Positions 47,784-58,144 of a DNA stretch of 64,000 bases are shown here, piece by piece. Position 1 is the stretch's first letter, and each line of letters opens with the position of its first letter. Origin of the DNA: Phytopythium helicoides (lineage: Eukaryota; Oomycota; Peronosporomycetes; Pythiales; Pythiaceae); the NCBI GenBank assembly GCA_024867545.1, contig JANFNE010000010.1, forward strand, positions 248,001 through 312,000, written 5' to 3'. Both the position numbers and the translations under genes were made by a program. Below the pieces are notes generated by a model. It was not told where the DNA came from. It did no database searches and was given only the letters and a program-made list of their open reading frames with translations.

Positions 47784-47824
47784 GCGGGAAAGCGCCGAGG
47801 ACGAGGGCACTGAGCGCGCCAAAA
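47784..47824 (-). promoter_or_regulatory. E2F-like sites in the RNR copy B promoter
   Basis: GCGGGAAA (47784-47791) and GCGCCAAAA (47816-47824) are conserved from unit A with the same spacing, with CCAAT boxes further upstream at about 47887 and 47917. Confidence 0.6.
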
Positions 47825-48148
47825 GCGCTGGTCGGTGGCTCTAGCGTCGAGATTACCAGCGGTTGACGCGGGGACTGAGGAGTCGGCCAATGAGAGCGAG
47901 GGAGGCGCGCAGCCAGCCAATCAGAAGTGTTCGCGCCATCAGCAGCTGACTTTGAATCCCGACAACGGCTACTTGCTGTGGCCCACGCAGCACTGCACTA
48001 CCGAAGCAGCTCGCCACGCACTTCACTTCAACGACAAGCGATCGTCAACTTCATCATCCTCTTCTTTAGATGCACGAGAGTCAAGAGCAAACGGCTGAGC
48101 AAAATACAACGCCGACGGCTACTGCTACCCTGTCCATTCACGCGGAGC

Positions 48149-51100
48149 CTACTCGCTGTCGGACGACGACCCGAACAGCTCGTCTTTCTCCACTTGGCGG
48201 GACGCCGCGGGTTTCGTGGGTGCCTTGTCTTCCTTGTCTGAGTCCTCGTCGTCCACGGCCTTGGCGCCGTTCGTTGTGCGCGGCTTGGACGCCTCCTCGT
48301 CCTCGTCCTCGCTCGAGTCCGAGCCGAACAGGCCACGAACACCGTCGTTGTCCGAGTCCGAGCCCTCCTCTACGCGAGCACGCTTCTTGCGCTTCTCGAC
48401 CAGCTTCTTCATCTTCGAGTTGCGGTTCTTCATGTCCTCGATCGACATGCTGTTGTCGCCGCTCTCATCGTCCTCATCCTCTGCACTACCGTTGTCATCG
48501 ATGAACCCGTCGTCCTCGTCCTTCTTGCGCTTCTTGCCGCCGCTCTTCTTCTTTGCCACCTTCTTTTCTTCCTCCTCGCGCTCACGCACGCGCCAGCCCT
48601 CGTGAAGCTTTTTCAGACGCTCGTCCTGGCGCATCAGCACGTCCGCCTTGTGCCGACGCAGATTCTCCTCGCGCACACGTTCCTCCTCGCGCTCGCGAGC
48701 GAGCTTCTCTTCGTATTCGCGGAGGCGCTTGCGCTGAGCTTCGTTCTCCAGCAACCGCTTCTCCTCCTTCTGGCGCTCGTACTCCAAATGGATATTGGCG
48801 TTTTTCAGCGTGTCGGCACAGAACTTCTCGTGATCTGACACCTTCTCCTTGTCAAACGGGAGGCTGTTGTGGTGGCGCTTGCTGCTCGAGGAGCCGCTAG
48901 TAGACGATGTCGACACGGCTTCAGCCTTCTGCCCCAAGAAGCGGAAAATGCGCTGCGCGCGCTTCAAGTCCAGGATCGCACGCTGAACGTCAGCCATTGT
49001 TCGCTGGGCAGTGACAGCCGCAGCGACACGTCCAGTCGCAGGAGTGGATTCCTTGTTCAGGGTTGTCACTGCATAGTCCTCCTGTGTAAGAGCAATGTTG
49101 TACCAGAGACGCAAATCGGATGGGTACATGTGGAGCGCGCGCGACAGTGTCGAGATGCAGCTCGGGTAGTCCTTCGATTCGTAGTGGGCCTTCGCCAAGT
49201 ACAGCATCACCTCGAGATCCTGGCCGTTGTAACACTTGTGAAGACACATAGAGTACAGTTGGATAGCTTCGCCATACCGCTCTTCCGCCACGAAGATGTG
49301 CGCGAGATTGATCCACGAGTCCGCCATTGCTGGGCTAGCTTCTCGTACCTGTGTAAAGATCTGCTTTGCTTGTTCGAAGTTCCCCTTCTCTGCAATCATA
49401 ATGCCAAGACCATTCGCCGCATAAATGTTGCTCGGGTGGTTCTGAAGGATCTTCTTGTAATACCCTTCGCTCAGCGACATATTCTTGGTGTAGCGGTTCT
49501 TTTCGCCGAGGTTGCTCATGAAGATGTTGCCCATCGACAGGAATGCGTACGGGTCGTTCTTCAGGTTTGGCATACCCATCACCTTCTCGAACTTCTTCTG
49601 GGCAAACACCCACTCGCGCTTGCGGAGGTAGATGTTTCCCTGCAACAGACACGCCTCGGCGCACGTTGGATCCACCTCCAGGGCCTTGTCAAACGTCTTG
49701 ATGGCAGCGGCCTCGTCACCGCGATCACGTTGCATGCATCCGAGGCGGAGCAACGCGTCAATGTACTGTGGGAACTCTGCCAAGATCGACTCGTAAATCT
49801 CCTTGGCGCGGTCACGCTCACCAGTCTCTTCGTACACGAGAGCAACATTGTACAAAATTGTCACGTTGGCTTCGTTCGGCTTGGGCAGGTTGAAGCCCTC
49901 GCTGTCAGTGTCCTCGCCTTCCTTTGTCTCCTCGTCGCGACTGTTCTCCACTTGGTCAAGAGCCTGGCGGAAGCAACGGATAGCATCTTCTGTCTTTCCG
50001 ACGCGATGTTGGAGAGCGCCAAGGTTGACGTACACTTCCATCGGCACGATCTCGGACGCATTCTTCATCACCTTCTCGGCAGCAATGTACGACGAGATCG
50101 CGATGATCTGGTCCTTTCGCTCCTGCGATGCATGGAGTAGCTCCGCTGTGACGATCAAAGCGTCGACATTGCCGGGGTCAAGCTCCACCACCCTTCGAAG
50201 CATAAGCACTGCCTCATCCTTCTTTCCGAGCTTGCCATAGACGTTACCAAGTAGCGTCAGCACCTCAACATTCTCTGGGTAAGCCTTGTTGGCCTTTTCC
50301 AGGTATGTCGATGCCTTGGTGTACTCTTTGCGCTCATAGTACATTTGGGCCAAGCCAAACCACGGTAACACGAAGTTGGGCCACAAACGAGCAGCATTGA
50401 AGTAGTAACTGTATGCGTCCTTGTACTTGCCCTGTGCGTGGCAGCCGCGTCCCATAAGGTAACAGCTTTCCGAGCGGATCTCAGCGATCTTGGTGCTGTG
50501 GAACGCGTTACCTGCAAGAGTGAACATTTTGTCGTAGTTTTTGCGTGAAATATTCACGGACGACGACGACTTCTCGCGATAGGGGCCATCCAGCGTGATG
50601 GAGTCCGACGATACAGCTCCCTCTTCGCGACTGATGTAAGCGACATACCTGTCGCCGATGCAGATGATTTGACCAGGAGACACCTCGCCCGAAATGTCCT
50701 TGGAAGTCGCGATGACCGACGATCCGCGCACAACGCTGACGGTACACGGCAGTGGCACCCACTGCGAAAAATAGTGGTTGGCAAGGTGGTTCAACACGGT
50801 CGGGTTGCTCTTGTCAATGGCGTGAGCGTGGTGGATCATCATCATGAACCGCGAGCCCTCGTCTCGGATACTCTTCGCACGTTCCTCACGGCTTAGGCTC
50901 GCAAGCTGCCACAGAGCATTTGCGATCACGGCGTCGACGTTCGTCTCATCAAGCGACGCTGTGTATCGCATCACAGCACGAGCCTTCTCCACTGCACCAA
51001 GGTGGTAGCAGCAGTACGCAAAGCACATGCGCATCTGCGACGCCTGCAGACTACGAGGGTGCAGCTTGATCGCCTCCAGATACAACTTTTTGGCCTCTGT

Positions 51101-51818
51101 GTACTTCTTCTTGCGGTAGCAAAGCAGCGCCTTGCCGAGGATGGCCGGGAGGTTTGTCTTGTTCGAGATGAGCACGCTCTTGAGGAAGCGCTCGGCGCGG
51201 TCGTCCTCGTTCTTGGCCATGAACATGAGCGCCTTACCGACCAGCGTCATGGGGTGCTGGTGGTCTAGGCGGTCAGCGCGCTGGAAGTACCCGACGGCGC
51301 GCTGCGAGATCATCTCTCGCTTCTTCTCGTCCTGCTCGTTCCACATGGCGTTCACGGCGTGGCACGCGAGCGCGATGAAGAACTTGATGCGGCACAGGCG
51401 CGACTCATTGTCCGAGTAGATCTGTTCGATACCTGCGGGGGTGTCAGCAGCAGCAGCAACAGCAACACCGTCAGCCCTTCCTTACAGCCCGCTGGACCAC
51501 ATACTACGTCGCACCTGGCTCGGACGCGACCGCGAGGATCTCCTGGAACTGGCCGAACTGGCCCTGGTTGTAGTACTCGACCTGCGCTCACCAGCGGCCC
51601 GCGTCAGAAGGCGCCTCCCCCTCCACCCGTGAGTCGGCGACGAGGCGACGCACCGCGAACTTTAGCCAGACGTCGAGCGGCGCCACCTCGGCGCGCAGGA
51701 TGTCGATGATGTCGTTCACGTCGTCGGGCAGCTCGTCCACGAACACCTCGACCTCCTGGTCCGAGTTCTTGACTGGGATGAGCAGCGAGCGCGCCGTCGG
51801 CTCGTCCTCGTCCGCCAT
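48149..51818 (-). CDS. CTR9: CTR9, TPR subunit of the PAF1 transcription elongation complex
   Basis: Three exons (51818-51654, 51581-51515, 51432-48149) give an exact frame of 1,171 residues. Introns are 72 and 82 bp. The N-terminus (LLIPVKNSDQEVEVFVDELP, then LDVWLKFAVEYYNQGQFGQF) aligns in order with human CTR9. TPR arrays follow (AILGKALLCYRKKKYTEAKK, HPRSLQASQMRMCFAYCCYH, NPTVLNHLANHYF and many more). The C-terminus has a charged coiled coil (REYEEKLAREREEERVREEN), then Lys/Asp/Ser-rich low complexity ending KDELFGSSSDSE. A ~70-residue beta-rich insertion interrupts the TPRs near 50765-50545. PAF1C travels with RNA polymerase II and supports H2B ubiquitination and H3 methylation. The last 22 bp are duplicated at 44613-44634. 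Confidence 0.95.
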
Positions 51819-51958
51819 TTTCCCCCTTCCGGTCGATCTGCCTCTGGCGGTTTTTGCCAGCGCGGCGCCGTTGAATCCGGTCGCTTTTCGTAAATATTTG
51901 CGCAGCTCGCCTCCGACGAGAAAGTGCATCGAGGGCAACTGAGAGGCAAGGGGGCAAC
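51819..51958. promoter_or_regulatory. 140-bp head-to-head promoter (CTR9 / Myb-like gene)
   Basis: Start codons at 51818 (minus) and 51959 (plus). The spacing implies a shared bidirectional promoter. No TATA-like element is obvious. Confidence 0.55.
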
Positions 51959-54900
51959 ATGGGCGGCGTGCCTGGGTGGCCCGACGGCGACCTGTTCTCG
52001 CTGCTGGAGCTGCTGCGCGCGCACCTGTGGGACTACATCTACCGCTCGAGCGAGGAGTTCGCGCGCATTGTGTGTGCGGCGCTGCCAGGTAGGCGTCGTC
52101 GGCGTGGAGGATGGGAAGAGGGTGGGGCTCACGCAGCTGTGGGCTTCAGGGAGGCAGGAGAGCGACGTGCTGGAGGCGGTGCGCGCGGTGATGGAGCAGT
52201 TCGCGGTGGCGTTCAACACGCGCAACATGCGCGGTCAAGGTGCGCCTCTCGAGATGGATTTGCGGCGGTGGCGGCGGTTGTTGAAGTGGCTGGGGCCGCG
52301 ATCGGGGCAGTGCTGCGCGTGCATGACAGCCAGGTGTTCGTGCACGAGTACATCTATGAGACCATCAAGCTCGTACGCGAGAACCGGTCGGGTGGCGTGT
52401 GGCTGCCCGACGAGCTCGTGCGGTTTCTGAAGAAGATCAAGCAGTATAAGGCCTTGTTCAAGAGCAAGCCGTCGATATTTTTCACGCGCATTCAGCTATG
52501 GGGTACAGTGTGCAACGATCCCGAAAGCTGTGGTTTACAGAAAACTCTGACGTCGCTCTGTTCCATGCTCGCTGTCCAGGGAAGAGTGTGGATGACACCA
52601 AGAACAAGTTCTACGCGCTGCGAGAAATGTACCACATCGAGAAGCCGGACAACCTAGAAGGTGACAGAACCGCATGCGATCGCCTGCCTATCTATTTCTG
52701 AACGCTAGCACTGACAGAGTTTGGTGGTGAATGTGTGGCAGTTGGCGATTCTGTCAGCTGTGCGCGCCTCCAAGCTCTCGCTGAGCTATTCAATGACGTA
52801 CCAAGCGCGCCTCCACGCGAAGAATCAACTGCACCTCCATCAAAGTTTACAAGCAAGCTGTGGTCTCCAGAAGACTTGGAGGTGATCATCGATCTTCTCG
52901 TCCAAATCACTCGAGAAATCCAGCAAACCGGCACGTCCCCCCTCGTTCGCACGGTCGCTACGAAGCTGGGTAAATATACCGCTGTGATTGACGGTTGCAA
53001 GACTTGGAACACCTGGCTGACATGTTGAATACCAGGTCGATCGGAAGGATCCTGCGTCAACAAGCTGCAAGACATGCGCGAGCGCTTTTTGAATAAAGAA
53101 TCTACCACGCATCGAGCTGCGAGTACGTTCTGATGCCATCTACTGGATAATGCGATTGCTGTAGCCAACTTTTCGACGTTTGCCACGTGCTGATAGATCT
53201 TCCAGCCATCATATATGACACGACATCGGATGCAAACAAGATTTTTAACGCTGGTATGTTAATTTGATTGAGTCTCCGGGTGATACGGCATCGCTGACAA
53301 ATTTCGTAACAATGACCACAGATTGGTCGGATCCCAATGACACGTACGCAGTCGGTTTTCTGGCTCTGAAATATTACTGTAAGTACCGCATAGGAGCGAG
53401 TTTGTCGAAAAGAAATTTGGTTGCTCATTGCGCTTTTCCGTTTTGCAGTCAACCGGGTCGTCGGCAAGAAAAAGAAAGCTACCATTCCAGTACCCACCTT
53501 CCGGAACCTCCGAGCATCTGTTCGCAACAATTCCCAGCCCGATGAGCAGATGCTTCCTTCAAAGCAATCCTCGAATCCCGCTCCGAGATATGCGCAATCC
53601 AGGCCGTCCAGGATCGATATCGATTGTCAGGAGCTCGATTTTGTTCAAGAGGTTGCATCGACTTGCGGGTGGACACAGAAGTTGGCCGCGTCGGTGCTCG
53701 CTTTGATGCAACAAAATCTGTCGCTATACCAGCAACAAAGAATGCTGGACTTTTTTAAGCCGATCGCAATGCTTATAGGTGGTATGTGTGTGTGTGTGTC
53801 TGTTTTTTTTTTTCTCATTGTTATATGTCGACTAACTCTGCTACTTCTTGTGGTCGACAGATGCTCCAATTGCAGAGGTGTTCACTCTTTGTAGTCGAGT
53901 TCTGAAATCATTTGAGCAACGTGCGGTTTGCTATCTGTGACGCATCGATCTTCCACGTACCTGAGTTTCAATGTGATCATTCTACGCAGGTTTTGGGAGC
54001 TTGAGCAAGTTAGCAACAATGTCATTTGGCGACAACCACGACTTTTTAACCCCAAACACACAAAGAGGAGGTGTCATCCGACCGGAGCCATCTTTTGTAG
54101 CACAAAAAGATGGTGTGTTTGTGCTGAGCAATTGCAAAAATATTCACCCCAGTACTAACATGCCTTCAAAACGGACGAGCTAGATTCACTGCATAACGGA
54201 CCAAACCAACGCGGAGCGGATTCACCATCAAGCGAGCTAGACGAGCAACGTGGGCATACCGTGGATCCAGGTAAAGCGTGGCTGACTTCTATCTCTCGAT
54301 CTATCTCACTCATCTTGCGATGCTTCTGATGGTTAGGCTCTGAATACGTGTGGGAGAATGGAGGTAGTTACAGAGTACTTTGACAATACCGAGAAAGATG
54401 TTTGTGACAGTACTATGTTGTAAATTCCAGGTGACGTCGAATCGTTGGACTCCATTGATCGCACTTGTAAGTCGGTGATCTAGTCATGGACTTGTTGCTC
54501 TTCACATATTCTGACAGCGTCATGTTCCAGCGTCGACATCGAGCTATTCGAAATACAGCATGGACTCCGACTCCAACTCAAACCCTCGCAAGAGATACCG
54601 TGGATCCTCCCTCGCAAACAACCGCCTCTGTATGTCATGCCACAACAGACTTGAGGAGTCGCCTGATAGTGAGCAGAGTACTGCTGACGGCCTTCCGTTT
54701 GGAAAAAACATGAGCTCCATGAACAAGAATCGACAAGTGAGCCAAGTGCGACGCTTCCAAGATGAAGGTGAACAGAATGATGCAGATGGCGACGGGGCAG
54801 ACGACGACGAAGGAGATGAAGACGAAGAAAACGGGGATCAAGGCAGTCAAAGTGATGTTGAGAGCGAGCCGGAAGAAGTCGCCAACGATTTTGAGGTTTC

Positions 54901-55132
54901 GGACTGCAATTCAGTGGCATCTGATGCAGACAGTGAGAGCGACAACGACACAATCATCGAACCTCCTCCAAAGCGTTTCAGCCCGGCCTTACAGTCGCTT
55001 CTTCGCTCAGTAGAAGCACGGGTCAACACTCTTGAGGCAAAGAACCGCGAGCTAATTGAGCGCCAGGAAAGTCGTGATCGAGTGGAACAGCTCGTGGAGG
55101 GAGCTCTACGTCAGGAGCAACAAGTGAGTTGA
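51959..55132 (+). CDS. Multi-exon protein with Myb/SANT-like segments and acidic coiled-coil tail, unknown function
   Basis: Exons that can be placed: 51959-52088, 52150-52239, 52311-~52480, to 52660, 52718-52969, 53036-53122, 53197-53253, 53322-53378, 53449-53781, 53861-53925, then less certain exons to 55132. The start is MGGVPGWPDGDLFSLLELLR. Two Trp-led helical segments resemble Myb/SANT repeats: LWFTENSDVALFHARCPGKS with FYALREMY, and LWSPEDLEVIIDLLVQITRE with ATKLGRSEGSCVNKLQDMRE. The last exon has CxxC (LCMSCHNRLEE), a long Asp/Glu tract and a coiled coil (LLRSVEARVNTLEAKNRELI). Frame joins near 52485 and 53990 are unresolved. A chromatin or telomere DNA-binding role is only a guess. 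An intron at 53782 holds a (TG)n run and a T11 tract. Confidence 0.5.
53785..53813 (+). repeat. (TG)n and poly-T in an intron
   Basis: A short TG dinucleotide run followed by an 11-base T tract, within the intron 53782-53860 of the Myb-like gene. Confidence 0.8.
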
Positions 55133-55311
55133 GGACTCAGCTCTGTAGTATCATGAGTAGTGTTAATGAGTGGATGCATTGGTGTTTTGGCGGCTTGAGC
55201 TCCTTCCCGAGTGCTAGGAGCTCGAAACACCTGTTTGGAATCGAAATGGCTTGCCACTCCCTAGATAAGAGGTTGATTTATGTCTAAGTGGCGCAAACGC
55301 TGATGTTCTAG

Positions 55312-57303
55312 TTACACTTCGTCATCGTACACATTCCTCCTTCCTGTCCACTCGTTGCTGCTCAGGTGTCCAACATATTGCCTCAGCTCGCCTAACACTC
55401 CAGTGGTGTCACCCTTGAAGTCATTGTTGAGCAAACTCAACTCAGAGATCACGTTGACGCCAGTTCTATCAGCTTGCTGGGGATTGAGACGCACGGACAC
55501 AGCATGGTCAAGGCGCCGGCGCTTGTAATGATTGCCCTGATCTTCTTCTTCGTCCCCACTACCTTGCTCTGACCTCAAACGAACTATGTTCACGAACTCA
55601 TCGAGCGCGCCGCAAGTGAGAAGGTTCCCACTGAGATCAACCCTTGTGAACGGTTTTACTCGTCCCCGTTCTACGATCGGCCGAAAGAGTGTTGAGGCTC
55701 CACTGTCGCGCAAGCGGTTGGCGGCCAGTGACACGCTCTCAAGAGTCTGATTTTGACGAAGCGCAAGACATAAGCGTTTGGTGCATCCGCTGTCCGTCAG
55801 CCCAATGTAGTCAGCGCAGAGGACACGGACGGTCTCGTTTGTAAGAAGAAAGTCCGCGAGAATGTCTCCAAACGAACTCCCGAAGAAGTTCTGCGATACA
55901 TTCAAATGCGTCAGCGAGCGATTGCTTCCGAGGGCGAGCAACAGATTCATGGCAGCCTCCAGCCCAAACTCGCAGTTACGCAGGTCCAACTTTTGCAAGC
56001 CAACTAATGAAGAGCTAGCATTTGCAAGCATCGGTGTGAAAGCGTGCACTCCAGCGTCCCCCACTTCCGTATTGTTTGCCAGCTCAAAACTCTCCAGAGT
56101 CAAATATCCGTCTAACGTTGCGTTGCTGATGGCGCCAAGTGTAGCAGCTTGAAGTGCGTTGCTAGAAAGACGTAAGTGGCGAAGTGCGATCGAATGACGG
56201 GCATTCGTAAGACCTGTAAACGCATCGTCTTCAAGGTCGTTGTGCTCTAAGGCAAGAGTTTGCAGATTTGGTGCTTGGAGCGCCGCGTTGACAAGGCGGG
56301 ATGTTTCCATATCGGAAATGGAGCTAGTGACTCGAAGTTGCTCGAGACCTTCAAACTCCCTCACCATCTTAACGAGCTCTCGGAAAGCCGTAGGGCGAAG
56401 CTTCACGGAAACAAGCTCGATGCCGATCACACCGGTCGTGTTTCCACAAAGTTTTTCACGGATCTGGGCTAATTGAGCATCTGTCAGCTTGCCGTGAAAG
56501 AAACCAAGCTCTCGAAGGCCTGGGATACTTGTAAGGAGTTGCAGCAGTGAGTTCCAACATGTGCGTTGCTGCTCTGGGTGATGGATCTCGAGTCGTCTCA
56601 GTCGACGCAGCGACGAGATGAGTGGCATATTGAATGGACGAACTTCTCGCCCGTGGACTCGCAGCGTGTGCACAACGTCTGCAAAGAGTTCTAGCGTGGG
56701 AAATTGATCCTGTGTCGAGGAGCTGCTGCCAACTGCGTCGACTTCGTTGGTCCGTGCCTTGAGCATCGTGCGCACATAACGCTCCCAAAAGAGTCGTCGA
56801 AAATCTCGAGGCTGGCTCATAGTGTCCGCGTTGCCTCCTTTTCGGGATGTTCCCGAGCTTAGAGTGCTATCTTCCCATAGCACACGCCAGACTCGTTGGC
56901 TTTCATTCTCGAACGGCCACTCTTCTTCGTGCGCGGTGCTGCCATTGCCTCCTCCATCCTGTGGGTCTTGATGCTGTAGCCAAACGACTTCCAGCAGCCG
57001 AAGACGAGGCGCTGGGAGGTTTGCAAAGAGCTCTGTGCGCACAGAGGGCGGGAAAAACTCGACTACTTGCAGCAGATCGTCGACCCTCGCTTCACGCGCT
57101 GCTCGGCGCGTCGCCAGTGTCACGAGCGACGGCACGACCTCTGGCGCGGGAGCAGCCGCCATCGAGCTCTCAGCTGCCTCAGTAGCATCAGGAGACGGAG
57201 CAGCAGTAGCAGCGGCAGGTGAGGGCGCTGCTGGGGCGACTGGTGGCGCGAAGGCTACGGCCATGCCGACGCCCGTGGCCGACGCATTGGTCGCGCTCCG
57301 CAT
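55312..57303 (-). CDS. Leucine-rich-repeat (RNI-like) protein
   Basis: Intronless, 663 residues from ATG 57303 (MRSATNASATGVGMAVAFAP). The N-terminal ~70 residues are Ala/Pro-rich. Residues ~75-180 are helical and may be F-box- or elongin-A-like (FFPPSVRTELFANLPAPRLR, VWRVLWEDSTL, FRRLFWERYVRTMLKART), an uncertain match. From ~220 to 600 there are ~12 LRRs of ribonuclease-inhibitor type, such as LQTLALEHNDLEDDAFTGL, LQKLDLRNCEFGLEAAMNLL and LTHLNVSQNFFGSSFGDIL. LRR plus F-box/ELOA would point to a cullin-RING substrate receptor. The C-terminus has KRRRLDH, a possible nuclear signal. It converges with the Myb-like gene (180 bp). Confidence 0.7.
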   Translation of the reverse strand: MRSATNASATGVGMAVAFAPPVAPAAPSPAAATAAPSPDATEAAESSMAAAPAPEVVPSLVTLATRRAAREARVDDLLQVVEFFPPSVRTELFANLPAPRLRLLEVVWLQHQDPQDGGGNGSTAHEEEWPFENESQRVWRVLWEDSTLSSGTSRKGGNADTMSQPRDFRRLFWERYVRTMLKARTNEVDAVGSSSSTQDQFPTLELFADVVHTLRVHGREVRPFNMPLISSLRRLRRLEIHHPEQQRTCWNSLLQLLTSIPGLRELGFFHGKLTDAQLAQIREKLCGNTTGVIGIELVSVKLRPTAFRELVKMVREFEGLEQLRVTSSISDMETSRLVNAALQAPNLQTLALEHNDLEDDAFTGLTNARHSIALRHLRLSSNALQAATLGAISNATLDGYLTLESFELANNTEVGDAGVHAFTPMLANASSSLVGLQKLDLRNCEFGLEAAMNLLLALGSNRSLTHLNVSQNFFGSSFGDILADFLLTNETVRVLCADYIGLTDSGCTKRLCLALRQNQTLESVSLAANRLRDSGASTLFRPIVERGRVKPFTRVDLSGNLLTCGALDEFVNIVRLRSEQGSGDEEEDQGNHYKRRRLDHAVSVRLNPQQADRTGVNVISELSLLNNDFKGDTTGVLGELRQYVGHLSSNEWTGRRNVYDDEV

Positions 57304-57466
57304 CAAGTCGCCGAAATGACGACAATTTTACTAAAATGTACTGAGTGGTACCCATTCGAAGGTTTTACATGGGGAAGAGCTGCTGCGGAGTCTGCTGGAG
57401 CTCCATGCAAGCCTGCTGCCGTGTGGAGAGCTATTGCTCAAGGCTCTAAGGAAATGCTGGCTTCGA

Positions 57467-58053
57467 CTAGCTGGACCCGTTCTTCTGCGAAGCGTCTCCG
57501 CTTGGGTCTTCCTCGGCTGCATCCGCCGCCCCCGCCAGCTCGTCGCTCTGAGCCCACACTGCAATTGCCGCATGGAGATCACACCAACAGTTAGACGCTG
57601 CACCTCGTAGACCGTCTGTAGGGATGACGACGCACCTGGCTTGTTGGAGCCGAGCTTGGGCCGGTCGGGCTTGGCCACCGTCACGCGCAGCGTGCGTCCG
57701 AACAGCTCCGCGTCTGTGCGTCCGTCACCATCAGATCTCCCACCAGCCACCGCCGCATCCACCGCTGCGTGGGCTCACCGTCCATGTTGTCGATGGCGGC
57801 GCGCGCGTCCTCCTCGTCCTCGAACTCCACGAAGCCAAAGCCCTTGGAGACTTCTGCAAATGCCAACAGAGCGACCGCAGTTAGCGAGCTGCGCCGCGAC
57901 CAAGGACGCGGCCGAGCGAGCGTACGCGACTTGAAGTCCGTGGGGATCTGCACCGACTTGAGCGGCCCGAAGGGCACGAACGCCGAGTACAGCGCCTGCT
58001 CCGTCACCTGCCGGTCCAGCCCGCCCACGTACAGCGCGCGCTTGTTGGCCATG
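57467..58053 (-). CDS. Small RRM protein, like the N-terminus of PPIE but without cyclophilin domain
   Basis: Start at ATG 58053 (MANKRALYVGGLDRQVTEQA). RNP2 is ALYVGGL and RNP1 is KGFGFVEF. After the third intron come ELFGRTLRVTVAKPDRPKLG and, in the last exon, VWAQSDELAGAADAAEEDPS before TAG at 57467. The YVGGL..AFVPFG..IQIP..DF and IDNMDG/ELFGRT..V..AKP order is that of PPIE (Cyp33), but the protein stops at about 140 residues where PPIE has its peptidyl-prolyl isomerase domain. RRM proteins bind RNA; a splicing role is inferred. Introns are short (about 70-85 bp). Confidence 0.75.
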
Positions 58054-58144
58054 CCGCCTCGAGATTTCGTGTATGCCACCTAATTAGGCTTTTCTGGTAT
58101 CAAAAGTGAGGGACCGTGGCTTGCTTGTCAATCGAGGGGAAGCG

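Larger units (their letters stand above)
44641..48170. repeat. Tandem segmental duplication, unit B
   Basis: 3,530 bp in the same orientation as unit A. It runs from the second codon block of PX to the last 22 bp of CTR9 coding sequence (ending GGACGACGAC at 48170), where the sequence continues into the native CTR9 gene. Offset between units is 3,549 bp in the RNR 3' half and 3,536 bp at the CTR9-proximal end, showing small indels. Confidence 0.9.

Noticed and set aside
48869..50140. 423-codon plus-strand ORF
   Set aside because: Antisense of the CTR9 TPR exon; no domain and no independent evidence.
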